A stretch of 64,000 nucleotides of DNA from the NCBI RefSeq assembly GCF_037038585.1, contig NC_092526.1, forward strand, positions 34,113,501 through 34,177,500, read 5' to 3'. The translations under genes were made by a program, and so were the position numbers. Below are positions 12,630 to 35,639 of the stretch, piece by piece (the first letter of the stretch is position 1; each line of letters opens with the position of its first letter). The notes under the pieces were generated by a model that was not told the origin of the DNA, did not search any database, and saw only the letters and a program-made list of their open reading frames with translations. This stretch comes from Patagioenas fasciata (taxonomy: Eukaryota > Chordata > Aves > Columbiformes > Columbidae).

Positions 12630-13984
12630 AGGTCAGTGTAAACATGTTCTTTAATATCACTGAAGATAAATTTAGAAATCCAAGTCTCAGGTGGGTTTCA
12701 AATAAATAATGATTTTGAGTAAGTGTTTACATATAAAGGGAGCTCTCAAAGCAGCAGTGCACAGTTTATAATTCCTCCCTGCTAACACACCTCCAACAAG
12801 AGAATGTACAGTAGGTAGTGCACACTGGAAAAACAATCACAACATACAGCACACTCGCCATCTTTGATGAAACCACTGAATATGATGTTGAAAAGGGGAG
12901 AGTAAATGAAGATATGCACTGCCCTTTAAAGCATCACTATTTTCCAATAGCCTTTTACCAGCATAATACAGGTAAGAAGCTTGGGAATACCAGTCATCTT
13001 TCTGCTTCTAAAATCCATTCTCAGCTCAAAGATTACCACAGCAGTGCTCCCGTACAGAAAATGTATTTCTCAAACCAACATTGCAGCGTAACATATCATC
13101 CCCATCCCAATCGGTCTCTATTGAGGGACAGCTACTCTAATTTTTAAATTCCTCTCCAATAACTGCATAAGTAATCCAGAAAGCTTATAGACAGGTAAGA
13201 GTAGTTGTTTCTTGTAGATCTTGGCTCAGTGTACTGAAAAGAACCAAGACAGGATAGACCTCAAGAAACTGTATGGTTCCACATCACTGAAATAAAACCT
13301 TTCAAAAGTAAAAATTCTTCAAAGTGGAGATTTGCTTTTCTTAAATCACTCCAATTATTCTCCTGTAAAAATATGCCCAATGCAAAGCTTCAAATGAAAA
13401 CAAGATTTAACAACCCAGAAAGACCAACAAGAAAAAAGATCATTTCTAAATATGCCAGAAATACACTTGCAAAATAGTTGCTGTAAATTGTTTTCTTATT
13501 TAAGTTACTGTTTCATCAGTACATTTTCTCTCTGCAGATACAGGTAGGATAGTCTTCCACTATTTGTACTTTAGTTCAACGTGCAATTGATCTGTGATAA
13601 GCACTGCAGAACTCACCATAGAAGCTCATAACCTACTAGCATAAATTCCTCAACACAGTTAACCTGCTTCATTACTTTTTTCCTTCTCCATTTCTGATAT
13701 ACCTGAAAAAAGTTCTGCCTCTCTCTGCTATGAGACAATAAAAAAAACTTACTACATAATACTGCTGTGTACCTACTGAATAAATATTACAGAGTTAAAG
13801 GATTGTTTCAATTGCTAGCTTGGCTTTGGCAAAACACAAACTGGGATAGCATACACTGTATATTTCACACATTTGAGTAGGGGATGCTGCAACATTTAAC
13901 AGATAAAAATAAAATAAATCTTAGATTTCTAGAACTGTCAGTACACAGGATTCTCAAGTTGTTCTGGACACAGGAGCAAGGTAA
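12630..13984 (-). other. COPS8: Probable COPS8 3' untranslated region
   Basis: There is no splice or coding signal downstream of the stop. The first plausible poly(A) hexamer on the sense strand is ATTAAA at 12655-12650. It is followed about 25-30 bases later by a TG-rich run, and it is preceded by an AU-rich ATTATTTATTT at 12710-12700. A canonical AATAAA lies further down at 12257-12252 and could serve a longer transcript. No AATAAA was seen between the stop and 12650. The end point is inference only. Confidence 0.4.
12650..12655 (-). terminator. Candidate poly(A) signal ATTAAA for COPS8
   Basis: ATTAAA is a common variant hexamer. The downstream sense sequence is rich in TG (TGACCTTGTGTACTTG), as expected of a downstream element. 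An alternative AATAAA lies at 12252-12257. Confidence 0.35.
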
Positions 13985-24197
<10,213 letters not shown>

Positions 24198-26274
24198 CTT
24201 CCCCTCCGCCCGCCTGAACCGCCTCCCCAAAGGAGGCGGCCGCGCCTTGACGCCACTTCCGTCCCGGGCAACACGCACTTCCACCCATGGCCTAAGGGAG
24301 GCAGGCCGCTCTAGCCGCGCCTCTATGCTATGGAGGACTGCGGGGGCGTAGTCAATGCCGGGGTGTGGCCAAGGGGCCCGTGGGCGGGGTTCTGGCCAGC
24401 GCCTGTGTCAGACCCAAGGTTGCTTAAGGGACAGCTGAATTGTACGTCTTTCCCCCCATTATTTCTGTGTGTTTGTGCGTAACAGATTTATGTTTAGTTA
24501 TTTATTTGTATATATCGTATATTGTTAGATGGGTAAGATATACACCCTATGGCCTTTATTACGCATTGCATATACAATATAGTATAGCACGCATCATGTG
24601 TAAATACATTACATAAAATAGCACCTGTGCCAGAATAGCGCATAATATGTTAAAAATGGCACATAACAGCAAATATGCTATTTTATAGGCAGGACCACCC
24701 CTTCACTGCAGCCTTTCACGGCTCCAGTTCCAGAACTTGGACCCCCTAGTCCTGCCTGCCTTTCCCGAGAATCAGGCTCAGGGGACCAATTTATGACTTC
24801 ATCTTTTTTTAAAAATTATTATTTATCCCTGAAGGATGGGCTTTGAACACGTTTGCGGCACGGAGCACAGTGCTGGTCAGAGGCACGCTTGTGCATGAAT
24901 CCGTGGAAAATGGCAGAATTGGCACCAGATCTTTGCAATTATTTGGGCTACAGCTGGAAACTCTTATATTTTAGAGTAATATTAACCCCAGTGCCTTGTT
25001 TTCTGCAAACCCTTGCTTTCCAATAGAACAAATTTGCTTTCCCCCATAATCTATAGCTGCATTTCCCTTCAATGAAGTGCTCCCTGCCACCTTCCACCCC
25101 CAGGGCCACCCCGAACGCCATCCCCAAACCCTTTATTCTTCATATTCAGCCAGCGACCCCTCCAGCCTTTTACAGGAGAGTTTCACCAAGCCATACTCAA
25201 AAGCTGCACCACCTTGATGCAAGACTAGGGTGACCTGTGCGAGCCCAATGCAGCAGTGGCTGGGCTGTCCAGCAGCGCTGCCCATGCTTTTGGATTGGAA
25301 AAAGGAAAGAATAGGGATGCTCGGCCCCTTTGTCTGGGGAGTCTCCATGCTCTGGGAGAAGTCTTAGCTAAGGAAAAATAAAAATAAAGTGTCTGTGCTC
25401 GCTATGGGATTTTCCTGGAGGAGAGCATCCTGGCGCAGGGCTCCAGGCGATGGCACTGCTGCTCCAGGCTTGGGCTCCGCTTTTCCCAACAACTGTCACC
25501 GCATCCTGCTTCCGTCCCCTCCAGCCACATCCGTCCCGCTGGCTCTTTGTTGCCCCAGCTCTGTGCCAACATCGCTTTGACACTCGAGCATCTGAGAGGA
25601 GCATCATCCTCACCTTTTGCTCCCACTCCCAATTATCTCGTACTTTTCGGGAGGCAGGGAGGGGATCAAAGCGGGGGGCAGATTATGATGCTGCCAGTGG
25701 GAGACCTTCCCTTAGCATCAGCGGGCTCAGAGCATCCTTCCTGTCCCGCAGCTGGATGTCACCATGGAGAACGTCGTCTTGGGAAGACTTCGTCTTGTGG
25801 TGGGACATCACAATGTTGCAATCCTCCATCCTGACGCGATCCTCCTTTCTGTCGCTGGTGGGAAGGCAGGAGCTGGTCCTCGGCACTGCTGGCCATACTG
25901 GGCTTGGGCAGAACCGCAGCCCCTGGGCGTGCTCCTTCTCTCTGCGGGGCAAATATCTCATTTTTGGGGAAAAAAAAAAAATAATTAAAAAAAAGTGGAG
26001 CAGATGAGAAGTTTCCACGAGAGGGCACCAGCTGCAAAAGAAACTGCCTGAAAGGTCCAAGGAAACTGGAGCAGGGGCTGTGGCTGCTGGCAAACATCAC
26101 ACTTTCCATTTTGGGGCAGCCAGGCGGGGTGTTTTTTTGTTGTTTTTTGGTGGGTTTTTTTTCAGGATTTCATCAAGCTTTTGGGACTACAAAGGAAGTG
26201 TTGCTTTCCAGTTTGGTTAGCTGAGCCTCCCAGAGCCACCAGAACCTCTCCGCAAGCAATGCCGGAAAAACTGT

Positions 26275-26340
26275 TTCCTCTCTTCTTTTTTTTTTTTTTC
26301 TTTCCTTCTTCTTCTCTCTATCCCTCTTCACTCACATTTC
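26275..26340. repeat. Polypyrimidine tract
   Basis: An almost uninterrupted T/C run on the plus strand, with a T14-16 core followed by CTTTCCTTCTTCTTCTCTCT. Confidence 0.85.
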
Positions 26341-27165
26341 TTTAACACCACGGGGACATCTCCATGCAAGTCCCAGGGTGCTCTGTTCACTGTGCTCCGT
26401 GCAAGCTCCAGCTCAATCAGCACGATGTACCAAGCCAAACCACACACTTCAGCCACCAAGAGGGATGCATTTCCCCATGAGGTCACCTACCAAGCCAAAA
26501 AATCCCATTACTGATGAAAACTTGCTCTGTGACATCAACTTCAGTGCCCCGCAGTGGCTTATCATGGTGTTTAATCTCCTCCATGTGCATGAACTGCGAA
26601 CTCTGTGATTGTGAGAGCTGGGGATGCTGCCAGAACAGCTCCTTGGTGTCTTCAGGCTCCTTCCTTGCCCCACAATCAAAGAGAAACTCAGCAACATGGC
26701 TGGGTGGTCAACCCTTTGAGCAAGAGGCCCTAACGGCCTCTCTGGCCTTCCTGTCTTGGGCTAGAGCAATTTCCACACCATCGCCAACGCAGTTTCACTC
26801 AGCCCTGAGGCAGAGGCTGGTGGCAAAGGGCTTTAATAGGTGTCTCAGTGGTGGGCCAGGAGATGCTGTCTGCCCGGAGATGTCCAAAGAGACCAATATT
26901 TGCTTCAGAAGGGGCTGGGGCTGGTTAATAGGGGAGCACGGCAGGTTGGGCTCAGAATTAAGAGCTAAATTCATGAAGAAAACTAGAATGTGGAGGTTTG
27001 TGTTCTGGTCGCAGGCCAAGAAGACCAAGTGTATTTTAATTCAGACATCCAGAAGTCCAGATTTTTCAGCACGAATATTTAATTTACAACAAAACCAGCA
27101 CTTTGCAAACAAGGAAACTCCTTTGGGCAAACCGCAGCTGCTCGCTCCCACAGAGACCGGTCTCC

Positions 27166-27200
27166 ATCCCATCCCATCCCATCCCATCCCATCCCATCCC
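27166..27200. repeat. (ATCCC)7 pentanucleotide repeat
   Basis: Seven perfect ATCCC units. They create a spurious IPSHPIPSHP run in an overlapping open frame. Confidence 0.98.
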
Positions 27201-29500
27201 ACAAGCGGGTCTCCCTTTGCATGGATTTGCAAAGCCCAGAGCACAGCAGGCGTCAGGACCAGGGAGCATACATAAAAACACCACCCCAGCATCCCAACAC
27301 CATTGCATCACCCCTTTCTGAGTAATTTTCCTGCAGATAAGAGCAAGCAGAAATCACCAAGCCACTTGGCTGAGGCTGGTGTCCCCTGGCCCTGCCAGGA
27401 CCTTTTTTATCCTGTGGAGAACAGCTTCTGCTAAAGTGAAATGTTTCATGAAAAATGATAAATTCAGCCCAAACCTGCCCTTTTGCATGCACCTGCTGCA
27501 TCCTCCCTCTTTCTTTTTCCCCTTTTCCAAAGCTGTTTAAGGCTGTGATAACATTTTCAGGGAGGGGATATGCTGGAATATGCTGGAAGGGAATAGGCTT
27601 TGTTTTTTTGTTTTTGTTTTGGTTTTTTTTTGCATCTTTTAGGCTTTTCACGTCACCAAAATAGAATAAAACAGATCTGGTGTATTTCCAGGATTAGTGT
27701 AAATCTGTGACGTTTGAATGCTGCTCCTGGAGTTGTCCACTCTATGGTGGTATCATCCAGCACCTCTGGATAGTGACCAAAACTGGCCAAGCTAACATCC
27801 TAGGAAATCATGGGGTCATTTATTTTATTCAGGAGCTTCCCTTCAATTTAGGCACCAAAAGAAGAGGCCAGACTCAGAAAACAGCTGAGCACACTGGAAA
27901 ATCTGTCCCGCTGGCAAAGCCAACCATGTTAAATTAATGGAAAAACTTGACTAGAAAGGATCCTGATTTTCCTTTGGCCCATGGGTTGAAAAGCACTTTA
28001 AGACACGGCCGACAGCTGTTGCACAAGTGTAAAGTAAATTTAATATGATTTTTATTCAGCTCCTAGTGAATGGCATGAAAATCTCAGCAACTTGTTTCTG
28101 CTTTGTATAAATTGTAATGTGGTGATGGAAACAGATTCCGGTCCTGCCATCCTGGACAGTCCCAATGAGCCATCGGCTGTTTTCGAAGTAATACCAAAGC
28201 ATTTCCAAGAAAGATTAGCAGAAGTAGTGTGGCAGGGCTTTATTTTCCCAGTTATTTCCATGTGTTGCCTGTGATCTTGGGGTACCCTCTGGAAAGATGA
28301 TTACAAGAGGTTTCCCTTTCTTATCTGCTTCAAAAGCTTTGCAGGGGAACAAAATAATCATGATGGGGAAAATAAGATGAAATGCAGTGATATGGAACAA
28401 TAGGAAAGTTAATTTAATGAGAAAGTTAAAGAAAATGGTGATAAAGGGTCAAGCTGAACCTCTCCACACCCTTCCCGATCCCCTCAGTCCCCTGATTTAT
28501 ATTAGCTCTGCCTGATCTGAGCAAAGGCTGTATCTAAATACATTATTTCCTTCCATTACATCAAAGCTGGTTTTACACCAGCCATCAAAGGGGGCAAACG
28601 CCTTGTTTTTAGGAGCTGCGCCCAGCAGAAAGGAAGTGGTGAGCAATGGATGGGAAATTATCATTTCTTTTTCCCAAACAATTTTTTATTGTTTCATTTT
28701 GATAGGGGCGTTGGTTTCAACTCCAATAAACAAGAAGCTCCCTGGGGGATTACTTTTATCTTCTTTTTTTTTTTTTCTGCTTCCCTCCTCCCTGTTTTAT
28801 CAACTCCAACATGAAGTCTTGGTGACACGAGTGTTTACTACATCATAGTAGTATAATTAAAATAAAATCTCTATATTGGGGAGGCTGGAAAGGTGGGAGG
28901 ATGCATAGTGCCTGGTTTGGTGTGATGTGCTGAGGGTTGTCCACCCAGCTGATCTATGCCTAGCAGGGTGTGTGTCCTTCTGCTGCTGCTCTGGGGCAAA
29001 TCTCTCCCCGAGCTGAAATTTGGGGGTCGGCTGAACCCCTTTCTGCCCACCCTGATCATCTCCATCCACCTCCTTGTGCTTTCCCCAGGAATAAGCAAGA
29101 GTGATGGCTTCTACCAGCAACTCTGGAAGCAGAGATTGCAGTTTCTTAACCTGCCAAGGGGAAAGGAGACCCTGTGTGTATTTAACCTAAACTTTGTTTT
29201 TATGACTTTCTAGGCATGTCTGTGCATTTTCCTGTTTTCGCTTTGTTCTACACGATCCTCAGCCAAGTTTCTGTCCCCTCCCTGGCTCCTGGGCCAGCAG
29301 TTTTTGTTCTCCACATATTTTAATCCTCTATGGTGAAGACCTTTGGTATCTTTGAGCAACGTAACTGCTCTTCTCCTCGCTGCACCTCCCACTATGCTGC
29401 TCCCTCACTTTGAAATCCCTGATATCCTCCAAATTCAGAGGGATGAAGGGGAAGATCCGTGGTCCAGTGTAAGTTGTTTGTGGGGATTAACCATCCAGTA

Positions 29501-29740
29501 TGGAACATTTGAGGGGATGGAGTGGGAGGATCTCAGGTCAAGCAAGGGGTGTTTGAGGTATGGAGTGGAGAGTGCCTGGTCTCATATGAGGCATTTGGGG
29601 GATGGAGCAGGGGGGGTTCCTGGTCCAACACAGAGGTTTTTGGAGATATGAATTGGGAGGGCTCACTGATGCAGTAGGGAGAATTTTGGGGGATGGAGGA
29701 AAGGTTCCCATGGTCTAGCTACAGCATTTGAGGGACAGAG
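29501..29740. repeat. Degenerate minisatellite, unit about 40-47 bp, about 5-6 copies
   Basis: Successive units begin near 29501, 29549, 29590, 29634, 29680 and 29723. They share the pattern cATTTGgGGGATGGAGt-GG followed by a CCTGGTCcA-like segment (for example GCATTTGGGGGATGGAGCAG and AATTTTGGGGGATGGAGGAA). Copies differ at many positions and slightly in length. A partial unit may precede the array from about 29440. Confidence 0.7.
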
Positions 29741-32700
29741 CATCCCTGTGCAGAAGCCCCTACCCAGGCTGCAGCCCCTTTCCCCTCCACGCCCTTATCA
29801 GCAGGATGGGATGCATGAGGCATCCCTGGTGTCCTACTCATACTGTGAGCCCAGGGGCTTCCTCAGGGCTCTGTGGCCTCCTCTGACCACCCAAATTGTT
29901 CTGGGGCTGGCCAGGGGCACATCTCTGCCCCAAGCTGCCCCATGGCATTGGCCACCTGTGAGGTGGGATGAGCCTCCAGTGCCAGGGAGGGAGATGCTCC
30001 TGCAGAAGCCTTCCTGCCCGGTGCAGCATCCCCCATCCTAACAGGAGCATGATGCATTGCCATGTCTCCTGGAGCACGCTTTTAAATCTGTTAATCTTCT
30101 GTAATCGCACGCATGTTAGAAAACACCTGTTCCCCCAGCAAAGCCACCGGAGTACCGGGTGAGTGTTTGGGTGAGTGTAATAAAAGACGCAATTAGAAAG
30201 GCAGGCTTTGATCTCCAGGAGGTAAGGAGTTCAGGCAGCTGTGCCGAAACCTCTCCCGCAGTCACTCTTCTACTTCGGTAACATCCTAACAAAGAAGATG
30301 TTGTGTCCATGACGCCTCGTTACGGCCCTTCTTCTCAGCCCGTGGCCACCTGTCCTTCCCCGCCACCAAAGTGCGCTGCCTTTGGGCTCCCTTCCCCATC
30401 ACTGCGAGCAGAGAGGCACGAATCAGATTTCACGGCCCCGACGCTTGCTGAGAGCTGCCGGGCTTTGCTCTTGATTACTCAAAGTCTGCGCTGCAATGGG
30501 CCCTTTGTTCCTACAGCCCTGCCTGCCAACAGCTGGCTTCTCCATCCAGCTGTGCCTCCCATGCGAGGATGCAGGCGAGGGAGGGGGAAGGCAGCTGGGA
30601 TGCGGGTTGCTGTGCACATCCCTGCCTGCCTGGGGACCCTGAGGGAGGGATGTGTTCCATTCTGCGTGGGGAGAAGAGCCCCTGGTCCAATCCATCTGCC
30701 TCCTGTGCAAGGATGCTGTCAGATAAGGAGCTGGCCCAGAAGAGATCAAGGATTAAAGGTTCTTAGGTGCTTTTGTGAGACTGGAAGAGGAAATGTGTTG
30801 CTTGTTTGCTCTTTGATTTTCAAGGATCAGCTCAAATCTGCTGAGCAGGATCAAAAAAACCAAAAAATGGTACCAGGACTGCCAGGGGCCATAGAAATCA
30901 TAGAACCATAGAACTGGTTTGGTTGGAAAAGACCTTCAAGATCACCAAGTCCAACCGTTAACCTACTATTGCCAAGTCCACCTGTAAACCACGTTCCTAA
31001 GCACAGACATGGGTATCTCTGGGTGTGGAAGAAGCAAGAGTGTGATGCAATGCTGACACCTTGCTGCACCCAGCACTTTGCTGTCCACGTTCAATGTTAG
31101 CTTTTCCTTCTAAGGCTTTCCAAGGCTCTACAGTTATACTGCAGCCCCCTGGGCCCTCAGCCCCCCGCAAACACCCCAGGCTGTTATCACAGGGTCCTGT
31201 TGAAGACACTGTCTTGCGGCTGGGCCACCATGGGGACCATGCATCATGCCAAAGATTTCTTATTCCCCTACTAACTACACCATCTCTGCATCCAAGGATG
31301 CACTGTCCTCGGCTGCAAGCAGTTGCTCTATCGAAGCCTGTAGCAAGAAAGCAGAGCAGAAATTAAAGTTATATTTAGCATGCTTAGCAGCAGAGTTGGG
31401 GCACTAGTGGCCCAATTTCTGTTCTGCAAGCTGAGAGCTGGAGCAGGATGCAAGATTTGATTTTTTTGTCCCAAGAGACCTTATCTGTTTTTACATCAGC
31501 ATTGGTAAAGCAGAATTTAGCTTTGGGGAAGGTTGGGCCTTCCTTTGGTAACTTTCAGCCTGATTCAGCCACTTTGGCGGCTGTTATATTCCCCAAGTAA
31601 GCAGGGGATGGCAGCCCAAAGCCAAGCCCAGGTCACCAGGCTGTCTTTATGGCAAGAGATGACATGCTTGTCTCTCCCCATGCCTGTCCTGGAAAGCCTG
31701 AGCATTCATCTCTGCATCAGCAATACACCTTGGTCTGTCAAACTTCAAATAACCAAAGTGCTAGAAATTGCATCTCTCCAGAAAGTCTCGCCTTGGCAGG
31801 AGCACAAAACCCAACCTCGCAGGTCCTTTCTATCCCTAATTTCCGTGAGTCTTTATCAGCAAGATGGTGAGGGGAAGTATTTCTTAAAACAAGGACAGGG
31901 AAAAAAAAATACAACCCTTCTGGTCTTTTGCCACTTATTTCCCATAAACACTGGAATAAGGCAGGTCTGAAAAGGAAGAGTGATGGATATAAAACAAGAG
32001 GGGAAAAAAAAAAAACTTGGAAAAGAAATCAAACATGCCACTCCCCAGGCTTTTGGTCTGAGCCCCTGCAATGGAGAGGTGACTTCCTAGCGCTGAGTGG
32101 CTCCCTGCACCAGGAGGAGAGGATGGACCCTAAAGTTTGCTTCAGGCAGCATTTCCCAGATAAAAACCCAAAACCCAAAAGAAATGGAATCCAAGAAGGA
32201 AAGACAAAAACACCTTCCACTCATGGGAAAAAGACAAAACAAAACATGCTTCTTACCATGATTCATTATGATTTTCACTGGGCACCTGGTGCAGAAGAAG
32301 GGTGGGATCTCCTCCCCATGTGTCCCAGCCATCTGCCCTTATGCAGCATTATGCTCCTCACCAACTGCAGGAGGAAAACTAAAGTTTTTCATTAGAGAAG
32401 TTGGGGATTTATAAAAAACTTCATACACTTTTTATAAATATTTTGTATCTTGAGGAGGGCAAACATGCTCCAGGAGAGGTTTTGTTTAGCTGAAATCTTC
32501 CATTAACCACAGGGGATCTTTACCTGTAACAAGGGATATGGGCGTGAGCTGAAAATCTCCCCAAACCAGCCCTCTTTTCAGGGTCATGTTTCGTGTGCTG
32601 AGCTGGGAATTCTCCCTTGCTCTCTGCAATATTCTGGGCAAGTGCAAATCTCCCCCTTGAAGCTGAAAAGGCTGTGGACATACATTTACCTGTGACATAA

Positions 32701-34799
32701 TCAGGTTTTATCCTTTATTAATTTCTCCTAGAAAGGACAGGCCTGCCAGTTGGTCCTGGGCAAGATCATGTTTTTGTGTAAAATGTTGTTTTCTCAGGAA
32801 AGAAAAGATGAAGGAGAGCAAAAGGAAAAGGTGCAGACGTAGAGATCATGAGCTGGGCAGACCCTGTACCAGGGGATGTGCGCCAGGACCAAAACCACTT
32901 TGGCAGGGCTGGAGATGCTGCTCTACCAGTCACTGCTGAGGTGGCGGGAGCATCCCTTGATGAGGGAGCATCGCTGATGCTGGTGATGTGGGACCATCCC
33001 TCCACTTCCTCTTGATGTTTTCTCGGGATCTTGGGCTTTTTTAGGAAAACAAGTCACCTGAGGAGCATAAAACCTAAGGTGTGAAGACGATGTTGAGCTA
33101 GAATAAGTACAATTTACACATAGACTAAGCACCATCAGATGCATCTATGGACTAAGCATCATTAGATGCGGATGAGGCACAAAGGGATTAAAAAGGAGGT
33201 TAAATATAGGTCTTTAAGGGTAAGTTTCCCATCACTAGACAGATGTGAGCCTGCTAGTGCTGCACTACACCCCGCAGGAGCCGTTTGCAGAGAGCTGGCA
33301 AGGGGGACAGTGAGTGGCAGGCGGTGTAATCCCCCTTGTAAATCTGCCTCCAAGTCGGAAAGGATAACGCTCAACAGGCAGCTGGAAAAAAATCCCCAGA
33401 GCGTTGAGTAAAGGCTCACCAGGCAATTAGCATCACTTGCACACATCGTCTGCACTGACACAGCCTGGATCGGGTGCACATCACTGCCTCAAGGCAAAAT
33501 AGGCTGCTGCTATCACCACCCTTTGAAAGAGGGGAAACTGAGGCACAACCACTGGCTCAGCTTGGTCTGAAGTTGGACTTCGCTTTTCTTACTAATTTCC
33601 TAATCAGCCTGATAGGAGGACGAGTGTACAGAATTTTGTGAATACCGACCCCAGTGCTTTTCTCTGCTTCTTGCTAGAAACAGCCCCTTTTACATCAGTA
33701 ATGCAACAGCAGTGCAGGGGGACAGGCCATCAGATTTAAAAGGGAAATAATAGTCAATGAAGGAAAGTCAGTTATTTAAAAGAGTGAAGTACTATCAGCC
33801 AGCATTGAAACAATTTTCTGAAAAACCGACACATGCACATTCTATAAATGAGGAACTGGAAGAGTTTATGACAATAACAGCATCAAGAATGTAATTGTTT
33901 GATTGATTTTCCCTCAAATGGCTTCCAGACGTATGGCTAGAGCAGGAGACCAGTAAACAAGATCCCTAAATTCGGTTTTCATTTCTTCTTCCGGACTGGC
34001 ACATAACACTGCACAAGCCCTGCAGAAAGGCACAGCCTCCATAAAAGCTCAATGCAAAAGTCCACCTGCCCTTGGAAAAAACAGTTAATGCCATCCCAGC
34101 CTCTGCTCTGTACAGGAGATGTCTCCCAGTTGTCATCAGGGACAGCTGAGAAATGAAACTTCTCCTGCCAAACTTTGCAAGCAGAATTACCTTTCAACGC
34201 AAGCATTTCTGATGAGGGTTTAGTTTTGTCCTGGGTTGTTAGTTTTTTCTTTTTGTTTTCTTGCTTCTAAGAGCTCCCAGAGAACAATGCCAGTGGAAAA
34301 ATAAACACTCAAAATGAAACAGAAAGTTGTTCTGCTGCCCCTCGTCTGTATAAGCTTAGCAAGTTATTATTAAATCTCCATGTCCCCAGGTTCTTTGGAT
34401 GTCACTACTGCTGGACAAGGCTTTCCCTTCGTTAGTCTGTGTATTGCAACTCTGACGTGGTTTAGCCTAGGAATGTCATATCCATCATGCCTTAATTCCC
34501 ATCTGACAAAGCATGTTTGGAGATGGCAATAAAGCCACCAGCTCTATAGATGTGAGTGCTCCCCCAACAGGGATTGCTTTCTGCACCTCTCGTCCTGCTC
34601 TCCTCCCTCTTCACGCCCTTCCCTTCACAGGTACTGGCATGTAAATGCACTGAACAGGGAATTTCTTCATCAAAAAGTGTCCAAAACTAAGCTGAAACTG
34701 CCCTATGAGCACATCCACTCTTTCCAGAGGGCTGGAAGGACCAGCCCCACCATCGCTCAGGATGGGACCCTCTGGGAGCTCTCCTCAGAGGGAATATTT
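29741..34799. other. Intergenic stretch with a CR1 fragment, no gene recognised
   Basis: GC-richer between 29.7 and 30.7 kb, where open frames of up to 202 codons arise by composition. Apart from the CR1 piece at 30.9 kb, I see no exon with matching splice sites and no domain. The AT-rich 33.70-33.92 kb block is noted as a possible conserved element. Confidence 0.5.
30891..31010 (-). mobile_element. CR1 LINE 3'-end fragment
   Basis: On the plus strand this starts with ATAGAAATCATAGAACCATA, the reverse complement of the CR1 terminal repeat. It is followed by GGTTGGAAAAGACCTTCAAG, ATCACCAAGTCCAACC and TTGCCAAGTCCACC, as in CR1 families whose 3' UTR reads GGTTGGACTTGGTGATCTT. About 120 bp remain, 5'-truncated. 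It is not the same subfamily as the long CR1 at 1.7-4.3 kb. Confidence 0.9.
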
Positions 34800-34819
34800 T
34801 GGGATGCACCCAGCATCTC

Positions 34820-34920
34820 CATATTTCACTTAACTATTTAATTTAAGCCGCAGAGCTATTTATTTTGTAAGAGCACTGTGTTTTTATTAGCCATTTATTT
34901 ACAGTACATGGCATTCCCCA
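34820..34920. promoter_or_regulatory. Candidate non-coding regulatory element
   Basis: An AT-rich block of about 100 bases with TATTTAATTTAAG, TTTTATTAGCC and CCATTTATTTACAG words (homeodomain-like and FOX-like sites) amid GC-richer sequence. It has no repeat signature and no open frame. The call is inference from composition and motif content only. Confidence 0.25.
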
Positions 34921-35639
34921 CGTGCATGACCTGCTGGTGAGCGGAGCAGGCAGCTATTTATTTTGGAGCCTTGTCCAATTTACACTAACCACAGAGCAGG
35001 GACCCATAAAAAGGCAGGTAAGGGAGCAGAGCCAGCCCGTGGGCTCTGACAACGTGGCCCTTATAAGGCCCTACAAATCCCTCCCCCATGAACATGCGCA
35101 CCAGATGGCTCAGACAGATGTGGTCTGGGAGCAAACCTGATTTAGGTGGGTCTTTTTTTAAATGTACATCCCACAGGGGCATACTGAGCCAGTGACTCCA
35201 CATCACCAGTTCCTATTGCATCCCTTCCCACAGGGTGTGCGAAGTTGGGGGAGAAGAGATGCAGGCAAACCCCAATGATCGCCATCCCTCAGGAGGGATC
35301 TCGGCTGTAGGGACGTGGAAAGCACTGGCTTAGGGATGGAAAAGAAGGGTTTATCCCACGTTCAGGTTTGTTTGGCACTGTGGGATGTTGTGCCTCAGTT
35401 TCCCCCCCTTGCAATGTCAGATGGTCCCACTTTGCACAGAGCCCTGCAAACAAAAAGAAACGATGCACTCACCAAATGCTCAGCAGCATCATGAGCTCCA
35501 GCAGAAACTTGCTGCTGTTTCATCCCACTCTTAAATACTCATCATTTTGCTTCATGAGGACAAAACTAAGATTTAGGAATGGTTTTACCGTATTTATTTC
35601 CCTCTGTGGCACCCCAAAGTGCTCTTAGGGAACCCTGAA

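Larger units (their letters stand above)
24421..29500. other. Upstream flank of COPS8, no gene recognised
   Basis: The first 400 bases are AT-rich with repeated ATATAC-like words. After 25 kb the base composition is mixed. Open frames of up to 253 codons (26514-27275) run through the ATCCC repeat and lack domains, so they are judged spurious. A block around 28020-28260 is AT-rich and repeat-free and could be regulatory. Confidence 0.5.

Noticed and set aside
25450-26007. Open frame of 185 codons upstream of COPS8
   Set aside because: It ends in a low-complexity lysine-rich run from a poly(A)-like tract, overlaps equally long frames on both strands and has no recognisable family.
26514-27275. 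Open frame of 253 codons on the plus strand
   Set aside because: It runs through the ATCCC repeat (IPSHPIPSHP), shows no domain, has antisense open frames of similar quality and no promoter or splice context.
30303-30911. Open frame of 202 codons
   Set aside because: It lies in GC-richer sequence and runs into the CR1 fragment at 30.9 kb. It has no domain and looks like a composition effect.
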